64,000 nucleotides of DNA from Paracoccus zhejiangensis (GTDB lineage Bacteria; Pseudomonadota; Alphaproteobacteria; Rhodobacterales; Rhodobacteraceae). The translations under genes and the position numbers were made by a program. The stretch lies in the NCBI RefSeq assembly GCF_002847445.1, contig NZ_CP025430.1, forward strand, positions 620,001 to 684,000. Direction: 5' to 3'. The stretch's first letter is position 1. The number at the start of each line of letters is the position of its first letter. Under the pieces are notes generated by a model, which did no database searches, was not told the DNA's origin, and was given only the letters and a program-made list of their open reading frames with translations. Positions 55,628 through 64,000 of this stretch are shown in pieces.

Positions 55628-57069
55628 CCATTGAGACCCAGCCCAAGGCCAGCCTCTATATCGATGGATCCTTCGTCGAGGGGCAGGGCGCCGCCCTGCC
55701 GGTGCTGTTCCCCTATGACGGCAGCCAGATCGCGCTGTTGCACGAGGCGAGCGTTGCGCAGGTGGCCGAGGCCTGCGCCGCCGCCAGCCGCGCCCAGCCC
55801 GCATGGGCGGCGCTGGCCCCGGTGGAACGCGGCCGGGTGCTGCTGCGTGCGGCGGCGATCATCCGCGAACGCAACGAAGAACTGTCGATGCTGGAGACGC
55901 TGGATACCGGCAAGCCGCTGCAGGAGACGCTGGTGGCGGACTGGGAATCCGGGGCGGCTGCGCTGGAATATTTCGGCGGGCTGGCGGCGACGCTGACCGG
56001 CCAGATGATCCCGCTTGGCCGCGACTGGGTCTATACCATCCGCGAGCCGCTTGGCCTTTGCGCCGGGATCGGGGCGTGGAACTATCCCAGCCAGATCGCC
56101 TGCTGGAAGTCGGCGCCGGCGCTGGTCATGGGCAATGCCATGGTCTTCAAGCCCTCCGAGGAGACCCCGCTCGGCGCGCTGAAACTGGCCGAGATCTTCA
56201 CCGAGGCCGGGTTGCCGGCGGGCCTCTTCAACGTGGTGCAGGGGCGCGGCGCGGTAGGCGCGGCGCTGACCACGGATGCGCGGGTGGCCAAGGTCTCGCT
56301 GACCGGCTCGGTCGCCACCGGCCAGCGCGTCTATGCCGCCGCCGCCGAGGGGCTGCGCCACGTGACGCTGGAACTGGGTGGCAAGTCGCCGCTGATCGTC
56401 TTTGACGATGCCGATCTCGAGGCCGCCGTGGGCGCCGCGATCATGGCGAATTTCTATTCCTCGGGCCAGGTCTGCTCGAACGGCACGCGGGTCTTCGTGC
56501 AGGAGGGTATCCGCGAGGCCTTTCTGGCCCGGCTGGCCGAACGTATCGCCACCGTCCGCATCGGCGATCCGCGCGACCCGGAAACGCAGTTCGGCCCGAT
56601 CATCAATGCCGCGCAGGCCGCCAAGATCCGCGAGGCCATCGCTGCCGGTCAGGCCGAGGGCGCGCGGCTGGTGGCGGGTGGTCCGGGCGAGGGGGCCTTT
56701 GTGCCGCCCACGGTCTTTGCCGATGCCACCGACGCGATGGCCATCGCCCGCGAGGAAATCTTTGGCCCGGTGCTGACGGCGCTGTCCTTCGCCGATGAGG
56801 ATGAGGTGATCGCCCGCGCCAATGCCACGCCCTATGGTCTGGCCGCCGGGGTCTTTACCCGCGATCTGGCCCGCGGCCATCGCGTCGCGGCGCGGCTCGA
56901 GGCGGGGACCTGCTGGATCAACGCCTATAACCTCACCCCGGTCGAGGCGCCCTTTGGCGGGGTGAAGCTGTCGGGTCTGGGGCGCGAAAACTCCGCCGCC
57001 GCCATCGAGCATTATTCGCAGGTGAAATCGGTCTATGTCGGCATGGGGGGCGTCGATGCGCCCTACTGA
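55624..57069 (+). CDS. betB: Betaine aldehyde dehydrogenase
   Basis: 481 residues. Oxidises betaine aldehyde to glycine betaine with NAD(P)+. Catalytic Cys in [11 protein letters not shown] (about 283), Glu in [10 protein letters not shown] (about 249), and G-A-W-N-Y-P-S-Q-I typical of BetB. The GST gene begins 14 bases inside its end. Confidence 0.96.
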   Translation: MTIETQPKASLYIDGSFVEGQGAALPVLFPYDGSQIALLHEASVAQVAEACAAASRAQPAWAALAPVERGRVLLRAAAIIRERNEELSMLETLDTGKPLQETLVADWESGAAALEYFGGLAATLTGQMIPLGRDWVYTIREPLGLCAGIGAWNYPSQIACWKSAPALVMGNAMVFKPSEETPLGALKLAEIFTEAGLPAGLFNVVQGRGAVGAALTTDARVAKVSLTGSVATGQRVYAAAAEGLRHVTLELGGKSPLIVFDDADLEAAVGAAIMANFYSSGQVCSNGTRVFVQEGIREAFLARLAERIATVRIGDPRDPETQFGPIINAAQAAKIREAIAAGQAEGARLVAGGPGEGAFVPPTVFADATDAMAIAREEIFGPVLTALSFADEDEVIARANATPYGLAAGVFTRDLARGHRVAARLEAGTCWINAYNLTPVEAPFGGVKLSGLGRENSAAAIEHYSQVKSVYVGMGGVDAPY

Positions 57070-57709
57070 GCCGATCACCGTCTGGGGCCGCGCCGACAGT
57101 TCCAATGTGCAGGCCGTCATGTGGGGCGCGGCCGAGCTGGGCCTGCCGGTCAACCGCATCGATGCCGGCCATCGCTTCGGCAAGCTGGACACGGCCGACT
57201 ACCGCGCGATGAACCCGCATGGCCGGGTGCCGACGCTGAAGGACGGCGATCTGGTGATGTGGGAAAGCTGCGCCATCCTGCGCTATCTCGCCAGCCGCTA
57301 TGGCGATGGCGGGGCCTTCTGGCCGGCCGATCCGGTGGCGCGGGCGCGGGTCGACATGTGGGCGGAATGGGCCAAGCACGAGGGCGCCAACCATTTCACC
57401 TACCCGGTCTTCTGGCTGTCGTTCCGCACCCCCGAGGCCGAGCGTGACGCCCGGCAACTGGCCGCCAATATCGCCCGGTGGGAACAGTCGCTCGACATGA
57501 TCGAGGCACAGCTGACCCGGCACGACTGGCTGACCGGGCCTGACTTCACCCTCGCCGACATCATCGCCGGCCACTATCTCTATCGCTGGTTCACGCTGGA
57601 CCTGCCGCGCCGCCCGCGCCCCGTGGTCGAGGGCTGGTATGCACTGTTGCAGGACCGCCCGGCCTATCGCCAGCATGTGATGATCTCCTACGACGCGTTG
57701 AGGGCATGA
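57056..57709 (+). CDS. Glutathione S-transferase family protein within the bet operon
   Basis: 217 residues from ATG 57056. Thioredoxin-like N-terminal half with [14 protein letters not shown] and [10 protein letters not shown]; helical C-terminal half. It overlaps betB by 14 bases and betA by 4, so it is translated with choline oxidation genes. The substrate is unknown; conjugation or reduction of a reactive aldehyde is possible. Confidence 0.9.
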   Translation: MRPTEPITVWGRADSSNVQAVMWGAAELGLPVNRIDAGHRFGKLDTADYRAMNPHGRVPTLKDGDLVMWESCAILRYLASRYGDGGAFWPADPVARARVDMWAEWAKHEGANHFTYPVFWLSFRTPEAERDARQLAANIARWEQSLDMIEAQLTRHDWLTGPDFTLADIIAGHYLYRWFTLDLPRRPRPVVEGWYALLQDRPAYRQHVMISYDALRA

Positions 57710-59325
57710 TGGCAGAGGCGGATTATGTCATCGTCGGTGCCGGTTCTGCCGGTTGTGCGCTGGCCTATCGGCTGGTTCAGGCTGGGCGTTCGGTCGCGCT
57801 GATCGAGTTCGGAGGCACCGATTACGGCCCCTTCATCCAGATGCCGGGTGCGCTCAGCTATCCGATGAACATGGCGCGCTATGACTGGGGATTCTCGTCC
57901 GAGCCCGAGCCGCACCTGGGCAATCGCCGGCTGGCAACGCCGCGCGGCAAGGTGCTGGGCGGGTCCTCTTCGATCAACGGCATGGTCTTCGTGCGCGGCA
58001 ACCGCGCCGATTTCGACCATTGGGCCGACAGCGGGGCGGAAGGCTGGGACTATGCCCATGTGCTGCCCTATTTCAAACGCATGGAGACATGGCACGGCGG
58101 CAACGGTCCCTCGGACTATCGCGGCACCGACGGCCCGCTGCATGTGACGCGCGGCCCGCGCAAGAACCCGCTGTTCGATGCCTTCATCTCGGCGGGGGAA
58201 CAGGCCGGCTACCCGCTGACCCCCGACTATAACGGCGCCGAGCAGGAGGGGTTCGGGCCGATGGAGGCGACCATCTGGAACGGCCGCCGCTGGTCCGCCG
58301 CCAATGCCTACCTGCGTCCGGCGATGCGCTCGGGGCGGCTGCAGGTGATCACCGGCTTCGCCCGGCGCGTGGTGTTCGACGGTGACCGGGCGGTGGGTGT
58401 CGAACTGACCCGCCGCCGCCGGACCGAGGTGATCCGCGCGCGGGCCGAGGTGATCCTGTCGGCCAGTTCGATCAATACGCCGAAACTGCTGATGCTCTCG
58501 GGCATCGGCCCGGCCGAGCACCTGAAGGACCACGGCATCGCGCTGCGCGCCGACCGGCCGGGCGTCGGCGCGAACCTGCAGGATCATCTCGAGATCTACA
58601 TGCAGTACCGCGCCACCAAGCCGGTGACGCTGTTCTCCTATTACAACTTCTTCGGCAAGGGCCGGGTCGGTGCCGAATGGCTGCTGCGCCGGACCGGGCT
58701 GGGCGCCTCGAACCAGTTCGAAAGCTGCGGCTTCATCCGCTCGTCGGATAAGGTGGATTATCCCGATATCCAGTATCACTTCCTGCCCCTGGCGGTGCGC
58801 TATGACGGCAAGGCGGCGGCCGAGGGGCACGGGTTCCAGGCCCATGTCGGGCCGATGCGGTCGAAATCACGCGGCACGGTGCGGCTTGCCTCGGGCGATC
58901 CCGAGACCGCGCCCGAGATCCGCTTCAACTACATGTCCCATCCCGATGACTGGACCGAGTTCCGCGCCTGCGTCCGCCTGACGCGCGAGATCTTTGGCCA
59001 ATCGGCCTTCGACGACTATCGCGGCGACGAGATCCAGCCGGGCGCGGCAGTCACGACCGATGCCCAGATCGACGCCTTCATCCGCGAACACGCCGAATCG
59101 GCCTATCACCCCTGCGGCACCGCGCGGGTGGGGGCGGCCGATGACCCCGATGCGGTGGTCGATCCCGAGTTGCGGGTGATCGGCGTCAAGGGTCTCAGGG
59201 TGGCCGACAGCTCGATCTTCCCGCGGATCACCAATGGTAACCTGAACGCACCCTCGATCATGAGCGGCGAGAAGGCGGCCGATCACATCCTCGGGCAGGG
59301 GATGCTGGCGCCGTCGAACCTGTAA
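57706..59325 (+). CDS. betA: Choline dehydrogenase (GMC flavoprotein)
   Basis: 539 residues; ATG 57706 or 57709. FAD loop [12 protein letters not shown] near the start, the E-F-G-G and L-G-G-S-S-S-I-N motifs, and the catalytic His in S-A-Y-H-P-C-G-T-A. Membrane-associated oxidation of choline to betaine aldehyde. Completes the pathway with BetB. Confidence 0.93.
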   Translation: MMAEADYVIVGAGSAGCALAYRLVQAGRSVALIEFGGTDYGPFIQMPGALSYPMNMARYDWGFSSEPEPHLGNRRLATPRGKVLGGSSSINGMVFVRGNRADFDHWADSGAEGWDYAHVLPYFKRMETWHGGNGPSDYRGTDGPLHVTRGPRKNPLFDAFISAGEQAGYPLTPDYNGAEQEGFGPMEATIWNGRRWSAANAYLRPAMRSGRLQVITGFARRVVFDGDRAVGVELTRRRRTEVIRARAEVILSASSINTPKLLMLSGIGPAEHLKDHGIALRADRPGVGANLQDHLEIYMQYRATKPVTLFSYYNFFGKGRVGAEWLLRRTGLGASNQFESCGFIRSSDKVDYPDIQYHFLPLAVRYDGKAAAEGHGFQAHVGPMRSKSRGTVRLASGDPETAPEIRFNYMSHPDDWTEFRACVRLTREIFGQSAFDDYRGDEIQPGAAVTTDAQIDAFIREHAESAYHPCGTARVGAADDPDAVVDPELRVIGVKGLRVADSSIFPRITNGNLNAPSIMSGEKAADHILGQGMLAPSNL

Positions 59326-59329
59326 AGGC

Positions 59330-59352
59330 CGCCCGCCCTGCAGGGGCGGGCG
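59330..59352 (+). terminator. Hairpin after betA
   Basis: CGCCCGCCC / GGGCGGGCG, loop TGCAG, 5 bases after the stop. Followed by CGACTTTACC, so the T run is weak. Confidence 0.6.
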
Positions 59353-59433
59353 CGACTTTACCCGATCTTAATCCGGCTGTGCGAAGAGGGTGCCAGGGAC
59401 GGGGGCGCAATCCCCGGATCCTTCGAAGCGAGG

Positions 59434-59486
59434 CACCCCACGGCCCCGGTTCCCCCTCGGGGGCTCTCGTGGGGTGACCTTTCTTC
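59434..59486. terminator. Long hairpin between betA and moaA
   Basis: CACCCCACG (59434-59442) pairs with CGTGGGGTG (59468-59476); a GCCCC / GGGGGC pair lies inside it. ACCTTTCTT follows on the plus strand. It may end transcription from both sides. Confidence 0.5.
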
Positions 59487-59495
59487 TGCGTGGCT

Positions 59496-60500
59496 TCAGC
59501 CGCCGGTATGGCTCATGTGGCGGCTGACCTGGCCGGCGACGGTCTGGCGGGAATAATCGAAATCATGGCCCTTGGGCTTGCGGCTGATCGCTTCGCGGAT
59601 CGCCGCCACCAGCGCCGCGTCATCGTTGCTGGCGCGCAGCGGCGCGCGCAGGTCGGCGCGGTCTTCCTGCCCGAGGCACATGTAAAGCTCGCCCGTGCAG
59701 GTCACCCGCACCCGGTTGCAGCTTTCGCAGAAATTATGGGTCAGCGGCGTGATGAAGCCGATCTTCTGGCCCGTCTCGGACAGCCGGACATAGCGCGCCG
59801 GGCCGCCGGTCCGTTCGGCCAAGTCGATCAGCGTAAAGCGTTCGGCCAGCCGGGCGCGCAGGTCCGACAGCGGCCAATACTGGTCCAGCCGGTCCTCTTC
59901 GCCCATCTCGCCCATCGGCATGACCTCGATGAAGGTCAGGTCGTGGTCGTTCTCGGCGCACCACGCGACCAGATCGAACAGTTCCGGCTCGTTGAAACCC
60001 TTCAGCGCCACGGCATTGATCTTGACCCGCATCCCGGCGCGCTTGGCCGCCTCGATGCCGTCCAGAACCTGTGCCAGCCGGCCCCAGCGGGTGATGGCGG
60101 CGAACTTGTCGGGGTCGAGCGTATCCAGCGAGACATTGATCCGCCGCACGCCGCAATCGACCAGCTCACCCGCGAAACGCGCGAGCTGGCTGCCATTGGT
60201 GGTCAGGGTCAGCTCGTCCAGACCCTGACCAAGATGGCGCGAGGCCTGGCGGAAGAAATCCATGATGCCGCGCCGGACCAGCGGTTCTCCGCCGGTGATG
60301 CGCAGCTTCCTGACACCAAGGCCGATGAAGGCCGAGCAGAGCCGGTCCAGCTCTTCCAGCGTCAGCAGTTCCTTTTTCGGCAGGAACTGCATGTGCTCGG
60401 TCATGCAATAGGTACAGCGGAAATCGCAGCGATCGGTGACCGACACCCGAAGATAGGTGATCGGGCGGGCAAAGGGATCGATCAGCGGCATCATGTCCAT
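59496..60500 (-). CDS. moaA: GTP 3',8-cyclase
   Basis: 334 residues. Radical SAM enzyme of molybdopterin synthesis. First cluster C-x3-C-x2-C in [11 protein letters not shown], second cluster cysteines in C-E-S-C-N-R-V-R and [10 protein letters not shown]. It ends in the essential Gly-Gly. ATG 60500 is chosen; an internal ATG at 60494 is possible, as no strong ribosome site is seen. Confidence 0.96.
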   Translation of the reverse strand: MDMMPLIDPFARPITYLRVSVTDRCDFRCTYCMTEHMQFLPKKELLTLEELDRLCSAFIGLGVRKLRITGGEPLVRRGIMDFFRQASRHLGQGLDELTLTTNGSQLARFAGELVDCGVRRINVSLDTLDPDKFAAITRWGRLAQVLDGIEAAKRAGMRVKINAVALKGFNEPELFDLVAWCAENDHDLTFIEVMPMGEMGEEDRLDQYWPLSDLRARLAERFTLIDLAERTGGPARYVRLSETGQKIGFITPLTHNFCESCNRVRVTCTGELYMCLGQEDRADLRAPLRASNDDAALVAAIREAISRKPKGHDFDYSRQTVAGQVSRHMSHTGG

Positions 60501-60621
60501 AAGCTGACATGTAGTCGCGTGGCAGGCTTGGCACAAGGTTCCGCCGATCACGCAGCCGCCAGTGGACGCTTTGCCGCGGCACATCTAGGCTGCGGGCAAA
60601 ACACCCTGGAGGAGGTTACAG

Positions 60622-61152
60622 ATGACCCCGTTCCGCACCCTGCTGCTGCTGACGCCGGCGATCGCGCTGGCCGGCTGCACCGGTCTGCAAAGCACCACCG
60701 CGTCCCGCCCGGCCGGCACCACGACCACCACGGCGGCGAGCGAAGCCCCGGTCGATGCCGCCACCGCCGCGAAGATCGAGGCTGCCGCCGCCATCACCCG
60801 CGCGCCCGCCCCGCGCCCGGCGGCGCGGGCCAGCGCCGCCTCGCTGAACACCACCACCACCGAACAACGCGCCGCCGCCGCAGCGCCTTCGGCCGAGGCC
60901 GAGACCAAGCTTGGCAGCACCGTGGCCTCGCTTGGCGATGCGACCGAGCCCGGCTTCTGGATCAAGACCCCGCTGGTCAAGTCGCGCGGCGTCGGCCGGA
61001 TCGTCAACCCGGCCAATGGCAAATCGGCCAAGGTCGATCTGATCCCGCTGGATGGTCCGGCCAGCGCGGGATCTCAGGTCTCGCTGCCCGCGCTGCAATT
61101 GCTGGGCGTGTCGCTGACCGACCTGCCGACGCTCGAGGTGTTCAAGTCCTAA
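60622..61152 (+). CDS. Small outer-membrane lipoprotein of unknown function
   Basis: 176 residues with a lipobox (L-A-G-C, Cys 19) after a short hydrophobic helix. A Thr/Ala/Pro-rich linker leads to a compact C-terminal domain (L-G-S-T-V-A-S-L-G-D, G-F-W-I-K-T-P-L-V, V-D-L-I-P-L-D-G-P-A-S-A-G-S). I recall relatives in Rhodobacteraceae mislabelled D-galactarate dehydratase; no such enzyme domain is visible. Ribosome site GGAGGA. Confidence 0.85.
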   Translation: MTPFRTLLLLTPAIALAGCTGLQSTTASRPAGTTTTTAASEAPVDAATAAKIEAAAAITRAPAPRPAARASAASLNTTTTEQRAAAAAPSAEAETKLGSTVASLGDATEPGFWIKTPLVKSRGVGRIVNPANGKSAKVDLIPLDGPASAGSQVSLPALQLLGVSLTDLPTLEVFKS

Positions 61153-61829
61153 GGGGTTTCGCGCGCAATCAACCGCCCGGCCTCGCGCCGGGCGAAGGGT
61201 TTCATCTGCGCCCCGTGTTCGTCCAGAAACGCCCGCACCCGCGGCGCATCGCGTTTAGACAGGTCCCTGAGCCACCAGGCGATGGCCTTCTGGATGAACC
61301 ATTCGCGGTCTTCCACAAGGCCCGCCGCCCAGCCCAGCACCCGCTCGCGCCGGGTCAGGTCATCGGGCTTGGGGTTGTTCATCTTGGCCCAGGGCAGGGT
61401 GCCAACCAGCGCGGCGCGGCGGGTCCAGAGATGGTCCGAGCGGGTCCAGCCCTCGACCTGGTCCAGCCGTTCGGGATGGGCGACCAGCCGGCGCGAGGCC
61501 GCCGACATGGCGTGATCGGCCAGCGCCCAGCCATCGAAATCGGGTACCCAACTGGCGAGCAGATCCCAGACCGCGCCGTCATCGGGCAGCCGGGCCTGCG
61601 TCAGCAGTTTCGCCGCTGCCACCCGCGCCTCGTGGATATTGCTGGACCACAGCGCCTCGGCCAGCGCCACCCGGCCCGGCAGATCGCGCGCCGCCCGCCA
61701 CTCGGCCACCAGCGCCTCGACCTCTGGCACCGGGACGCCGAGATAGGGGCGTTCGGCCTTGTGATAGGCAGCCATCTCGGCGGCCTTCTGCGGGTCGGCC
61801 AGCGCGGTCAGGGCGTTCAACTCGTCCAT
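61149..61829 (-). CDS. AlkD-like DNA alkylation repair protein
   Basis: 226 residues of HEAT-like helical repeats: Y-L-G-V-P-V-P-E-V, W-S-S-N-I-H-E-A-R, D-x-W-A-L-A-D and F-I-Q-K-A-I-A-W-W-L-R-D-L-S. Matches the AlkD/DNA alkylation repair family, which removes bulky or cationic alkyl bases without base flipping. Converges with the lipoprotein gene (4 bases overlap). Confidence 0.9.
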   Translation of the reverse strand: MDELNALTALADPQKAAEMAAYHKAERPYLGVPVPEVEALVAEWRAARDLPGRVALAEALWSSNIHEARVAAAKLLTQARLPDDGAVWDLLASWVPDFDGWALADHAMSAASRRLVAHPERLDQVEGWTRSDHLWTRRAALVGTLPWAKMNNPKPDDLTRRERVLGWAAGLVEDREWFIQKAIAWWLRDLSKRDAPRVRAFLDEHGAQMKPFARREAGRLIARETP

Positions 61830-61941
61830 CGGGATCTCCTTCTTCGCCCGGTTCTAGGAACTGCGTCACCCCGCCGCAAGAAGGTGGTGGCGAGTGCCGG
61901 GTGCTAGCGGTAAAAGAGCCGCGCAATCACGAGGAATCCCC

Positions 61942-63273
61942 ATGTCCCACGGAACCGACCCCCGCCCGATGACCGCCCGCCGCTCGGGCCCGCTGACCGG
62001 CGTGGCGCAGGTGCCGGGCGACAAGTCGATCAGCCACCGCGCGCTGATCCTTGGCGCGCTGTCGGTGGGCGAGACCCGGATCACCGGCCTCTTGGAAGGC
62101 GAGGATGTGCTGGACACCGCCAAGGCCATGCGCGCCTTTGGTGCTGACGTGCAGCGCACCGGCGAGGGCGAATGGGTCGTCCATGGCGTCGGCGTCGGCG
62201 GCTTTGCCGAGCCCGAGGACGTGATCGATTGCGGAAATTCCGGCACCGGCGTGCGGCTGATCATGGGGGCGATGGCGACGACGCCGATCACCGCCACCTT
62301 CACCGGCGATGCCAGCCTGTCGAAGCGCCCCATGGGCCGCGTGACCGATCCGCTGGCGCTGTTCGGCAGCCAGATCGTGGCGCGCGAGGGCGGGCGGCTG
62401 CCCGTGACCATCACCGGCGCGGTCGATCCGGTGCCGGTCCGCTACAAGACCCCGGTGGCATCGGCGCAGATCAAGTCGGCGGTGCTGCTGGCCGGGCTGA
62501 ACGCCCCGGGCGAGACGGTGGTGATCGAGGCGGAGCCCACCCGCGACCATTCCGAGCGGATGCTGGCCGGCTTCGGCGCGACGATCCGCACCGAAAAGAC
62601 CGAGGAAGGCCATGTCATCACCCTGACCGGCCGGCCGGAACTCAGGGGGCAGCCCGTCGCGGTGCCGCGCGATCCCTCCAGCGCGGCCTTTCCGGTGGCG
62701 GCGGCGCTGATCGTGCCGGGGTCTGAAATCCGGGTGCCGGGCGTCAGCCGCAACCCGACGCGGGACGGGCTTTACGTCACGCTGCTGGAGATGGGAGCGG
62801 ATATCACCTTCGAGAACCCGCGCGAGGAAGGCGGCGAGCCGGTCGCCGATCTGCTGGTGCGCCACGGCCCGCTGAAGGGTGTCGAGGTGCCCGCCGATCG
62901 CGCCGCCAGCATGATCGACGAATTCCCCATCCTCTCGGTCATCGCCAGCTTTGCCGAAGGGCGGACGGTGATGAATGGCGTGGCGGAGTTGCGGGTCAAG
63001 GAAAGCGACCGGATCGATGCCATGGCGCGCGGGCTGGAAGCCAATGGCGTCACCGTCGTTGAAACACCGGACAGCATGACCGTTCATGGCGCGCCGCGCG
63101 TGCCGGGCGGCGCCAGCGCGGTGACCCATCTCGATCACCGCATTGCCATGTCCTTCCTCGTTCTCGGCCTCGCCACCGATCAGCCGGTCAGCGTCGATGA
63201 CGGCAGCCCGATCATGACCTCTTTCCCCGATTTCATCCCGCTGATGCAGGGTCTCGGCGCCGATCTGGGCTGA
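61942..63273 (+). CDS. aroA: 3-phosphoshikimate 1-carboxyvinyltransferase (class II EPSPS)
   Basis: 443 residues from ATG 61942. Shikimate pathway step using [22 protein letters not shown] and M-I-D-E-F-P-I-L are of class II type, like the CP4 enzyme. The PEP-site segment reads G-N-S-G-T-G, with Gly where CP4 has Ala. cmk usually follows in related genomes, but here a VOC gene is found on the other strand. Confidence 0.97.
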   Translation: MSHGTDPRPMTARRSGPLTGVAQVPGDKSISHRALILGALSVGETRITGLLEGEDVLDTAKAMRAFGADVQRTGEGEWVVHGVGVGGFAEPEDVIDCGNSGTGVRLIMGAMATTPITATFTGDASLSKRPMGRVTDPLALFGSQIVAREGGRLPVTITGAVDPVPVRYKTPVASAQIKSAVLLAGLNAPGETVVIEAEPTRDHSERMLAGFGATIRTEKTEEGHVITLTGRPELRGQPVAVPRDPSSAAFPVAAALIVPGSEIRVPGVSRNPTRDGLYVTLLEMGADITFENPREEGGEPVADLLVRHGPLKGVEVPADRAASMIDEFPILSVIASFAEGRTVMNGVAELRVKESDRIDAMARGLEANGVTVVETPDSMTVHGAPRVPGGASAVTHLDHRIAMSFLVLGLATDQPVSVDDGSPIMTSFPDFIPLMQGLGADLG

Positions 63274-63276
63274 GGA

Positions 63277-63693
63277 TCAGTCGGTCTCGACATCGACCGA
63301 GCCGGCCGAGCGGCGGCGCACCCGGCCATCCACCTTGGCCTCGATATTGTTGCCATCGGGGTCCAGCAGGTAGGCGGCGTAATAATCGGGGTGATAGTCG
63401 CGCAGTCCCGGCGGGCCATTGTCACGCCCGCCATTCGCCAGACCCGCGGCATGGAAGCGATCCACCGCCGCGCGGTCCGCGGCCTGCAGGGCGATATGAA
63501 CCTGCGAGACGATCTGCCGCGAGCCGGCGACATCGATGTAAAGCTCGTCAAGCTCCATCCAGTCGCGCCCGACATGGGCATGGTCCGCCACGCCGAGGGC
63601 TTCGAAAATCGCCGTGTAAAATTCAACCGACCTGTCAAAATCGCTGACCCGCAGATGAACATGGTCGATCAGCCGGCCCTGATGGTAACGCAT
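63277..63693 (-). CDS. VOC family (glyoxalase/dioxygenase-like) protein
   Basis: 138 residues from ATG 63693 (site GGAGG). Typical VOC pattern: D-H-V-H-L-R-V-S-D-F-D-R-S-V-E-F-Y, Q-V-H-I-A-L-Q-A and the closing Y-Y-A-A-Y-L-L-D-P-D-G-N-N-I-E-A. Metal ligands H and E are in place. Substrate unknown. Convergent with aroA. Confidence 0.9.
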   Translation of the reverse strand: MRYHQGRLIDHVHLRVSDFDRSVEFYTAIFEALGVADHAHVGRDWMELDELYIDVAGSRQIVSQVHIALQAADRAAVDRFHAAGLANGGRDNGPPGLRDYHPDYYAAYLLDPDGNNIEAKVDGRVRRRSAGSVDVETD

Positions 63694-63803
63694 GGTGACC
63701 TCCACCGAGGAAACGCAGGAGGAGAGGTGGCGGTTCGGTTGATAAATCGCAATGAGGGGCGGCGATTCCGGGGGATCTCGGCGAAAAAGAGAAGAATTTT
63801 CTC

Positions 63804-64000
63804 TCAAATGCTCGACAGCAGGATGCTCGTCTCGCTGTTCATCACCCCGTCGACCAGCCGCACCTCGCGCAGGATGCGGTCGAACTCGGTCAAGTTCTCG
63901 ACCACGATCTCGGCCACGAGGTCCCATTTGCCGCTAGTGGTGTGCAAGGTGTGCAACTCGGGCAGACCGCGCAGACGGTTGATGACATGGCTGGTGTTGC
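63804..64000 (-). CDS. Lrp/AsnC family regulator (3' end only)
   Basis: 65 residues are visible; the start is outside the window. The segment T-T-S-G-K-W-D-L-V-A-E-I, L-T-E-F-D-R-I-L-R-E-V and V-x-x-S-E-T-S-I-L-L-S is the RAM ligand-binding domain of Lrp/AsnC proteins. Target genes cannot be inferred. Confidence 0.85.
   Translation of the reverse strand, partial: NTSHVINRLRGLPELHTLHTTSGKWDLVAEIVVENLTEFDRILREVRLVDGVMNSETSILLSSI

Noticed and set aside
59353..59433. Possible tRNA or riboswitch between betA and moaA
   Set aside because: No cloverleaf, no T-loop consensus and no known riboswitch core could be built by eye.
60622..61152. Calling the lipoprotein D-galactarate dehydratase
   Set aside because: That enzyme is much larger and none of its motifs are seen; the label in databases is probably propagated.
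59490..61907. Plus-strand open frame spanning moaA, the lipoprotein gene and the AlkD-like gene
   Set aside because: It is antisense to two well-supported genes and out of frame with the third; no domain is recognisable.

Overview
The window is high-GC, densely packed bacterial chromosome with ATGA/TGATG gene overlaps throughout. Gene content points to an alphaproteobacterium of the Rhodobacteraceae, probably Paracoccus or a close relative: the NDUFA12-mlaD-DUF2155-aat-accC-accB block, a class II EPSP synthase, ClpP-ClpX, rpsA with ihfB, an allE plus puuE-uraD ureide pathway, and divergent choXWV / betI-betB-betA clusters. The genus is an inference from gene families and order. There is no prophage, CRISPR array, rRNA or recognisable tRNA.

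Layout. 1-6.3 kb: a VC_2705-type acetate/cation symporter (5' end outside the window), a cNMP/CBS/DUF294 protein, a small membrane protein, a stand-alone receiver protein and a DnaQ-type exonuclease fused to a sensor-kinase-like front end. 6.3-11.5 kb: a minus-strand run of small housekeeping and accessory genes ending with trpA. 11.6-18.8 kb: ychF, a GAF/Fis activator with its aldehyde dehydrogenase and DUF779 partner, a nonsense-interrupted argP-like regulator divergent from a LysE/ArgO exporter, and a DMT permease. 18.9-21.2 kb: ureide catabolism. 21.3-28.2 kb: rpsA, tag, yciI-like, tetR, ihfB, lapA-like, trpF, GNAT, trpB.

28.3-33.1 kb is the most unusual part. It has four small secreted proteins that share a PepSY-like motif (L-x2-Q-G-F/Y-x2-I-x3-R), most with very acidic Asp/Gly/Thr-rich tails, plus one further acidic secreted protein. 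Two of the four are each translationally coupled to a two-helix membrane protein ending in a LuxR-type helix-turn-helix. The secreted-protein/membrane-regulator pair is therefore present twice. A stop-riddled remnant of an IS481-type transposase lies between the copies. A periplasmic sensor acting on a membrane-bound LuxR regulator is a reasonable but untested reading.

33.1-46.2 kb: DUF4893, DUF2237, DUF2332, pth, clpP-clpX, a lower-GC orphan gene, RidA-like, NDUFA12, mlaD, DUF2155, aat, accCB, and hisE-hisF-DUF2867-hisA. 46.3-50.5 kb: a GntP permease with a fused CoA-transferase (short-chain hydroxy/keto acid use) and an MBL-like secreted protein. 50.7-59.3 kb: sqdB, choline uptake (choXWV) and choline-to-betaine oxidation (betI-betB-GST-betA) around a BetI-type operator. 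59.5-64 kb: moaA, a lipoprotein, an AlkD-like protein, aroA, a VOC protein and the end of an Lrp/AsnC gene. A roughly 136-bp imperfect palindrome occurs twice (near 11.0 and 50.6 kb) and looks like a dispersed ERIC/MITE-like repeat.
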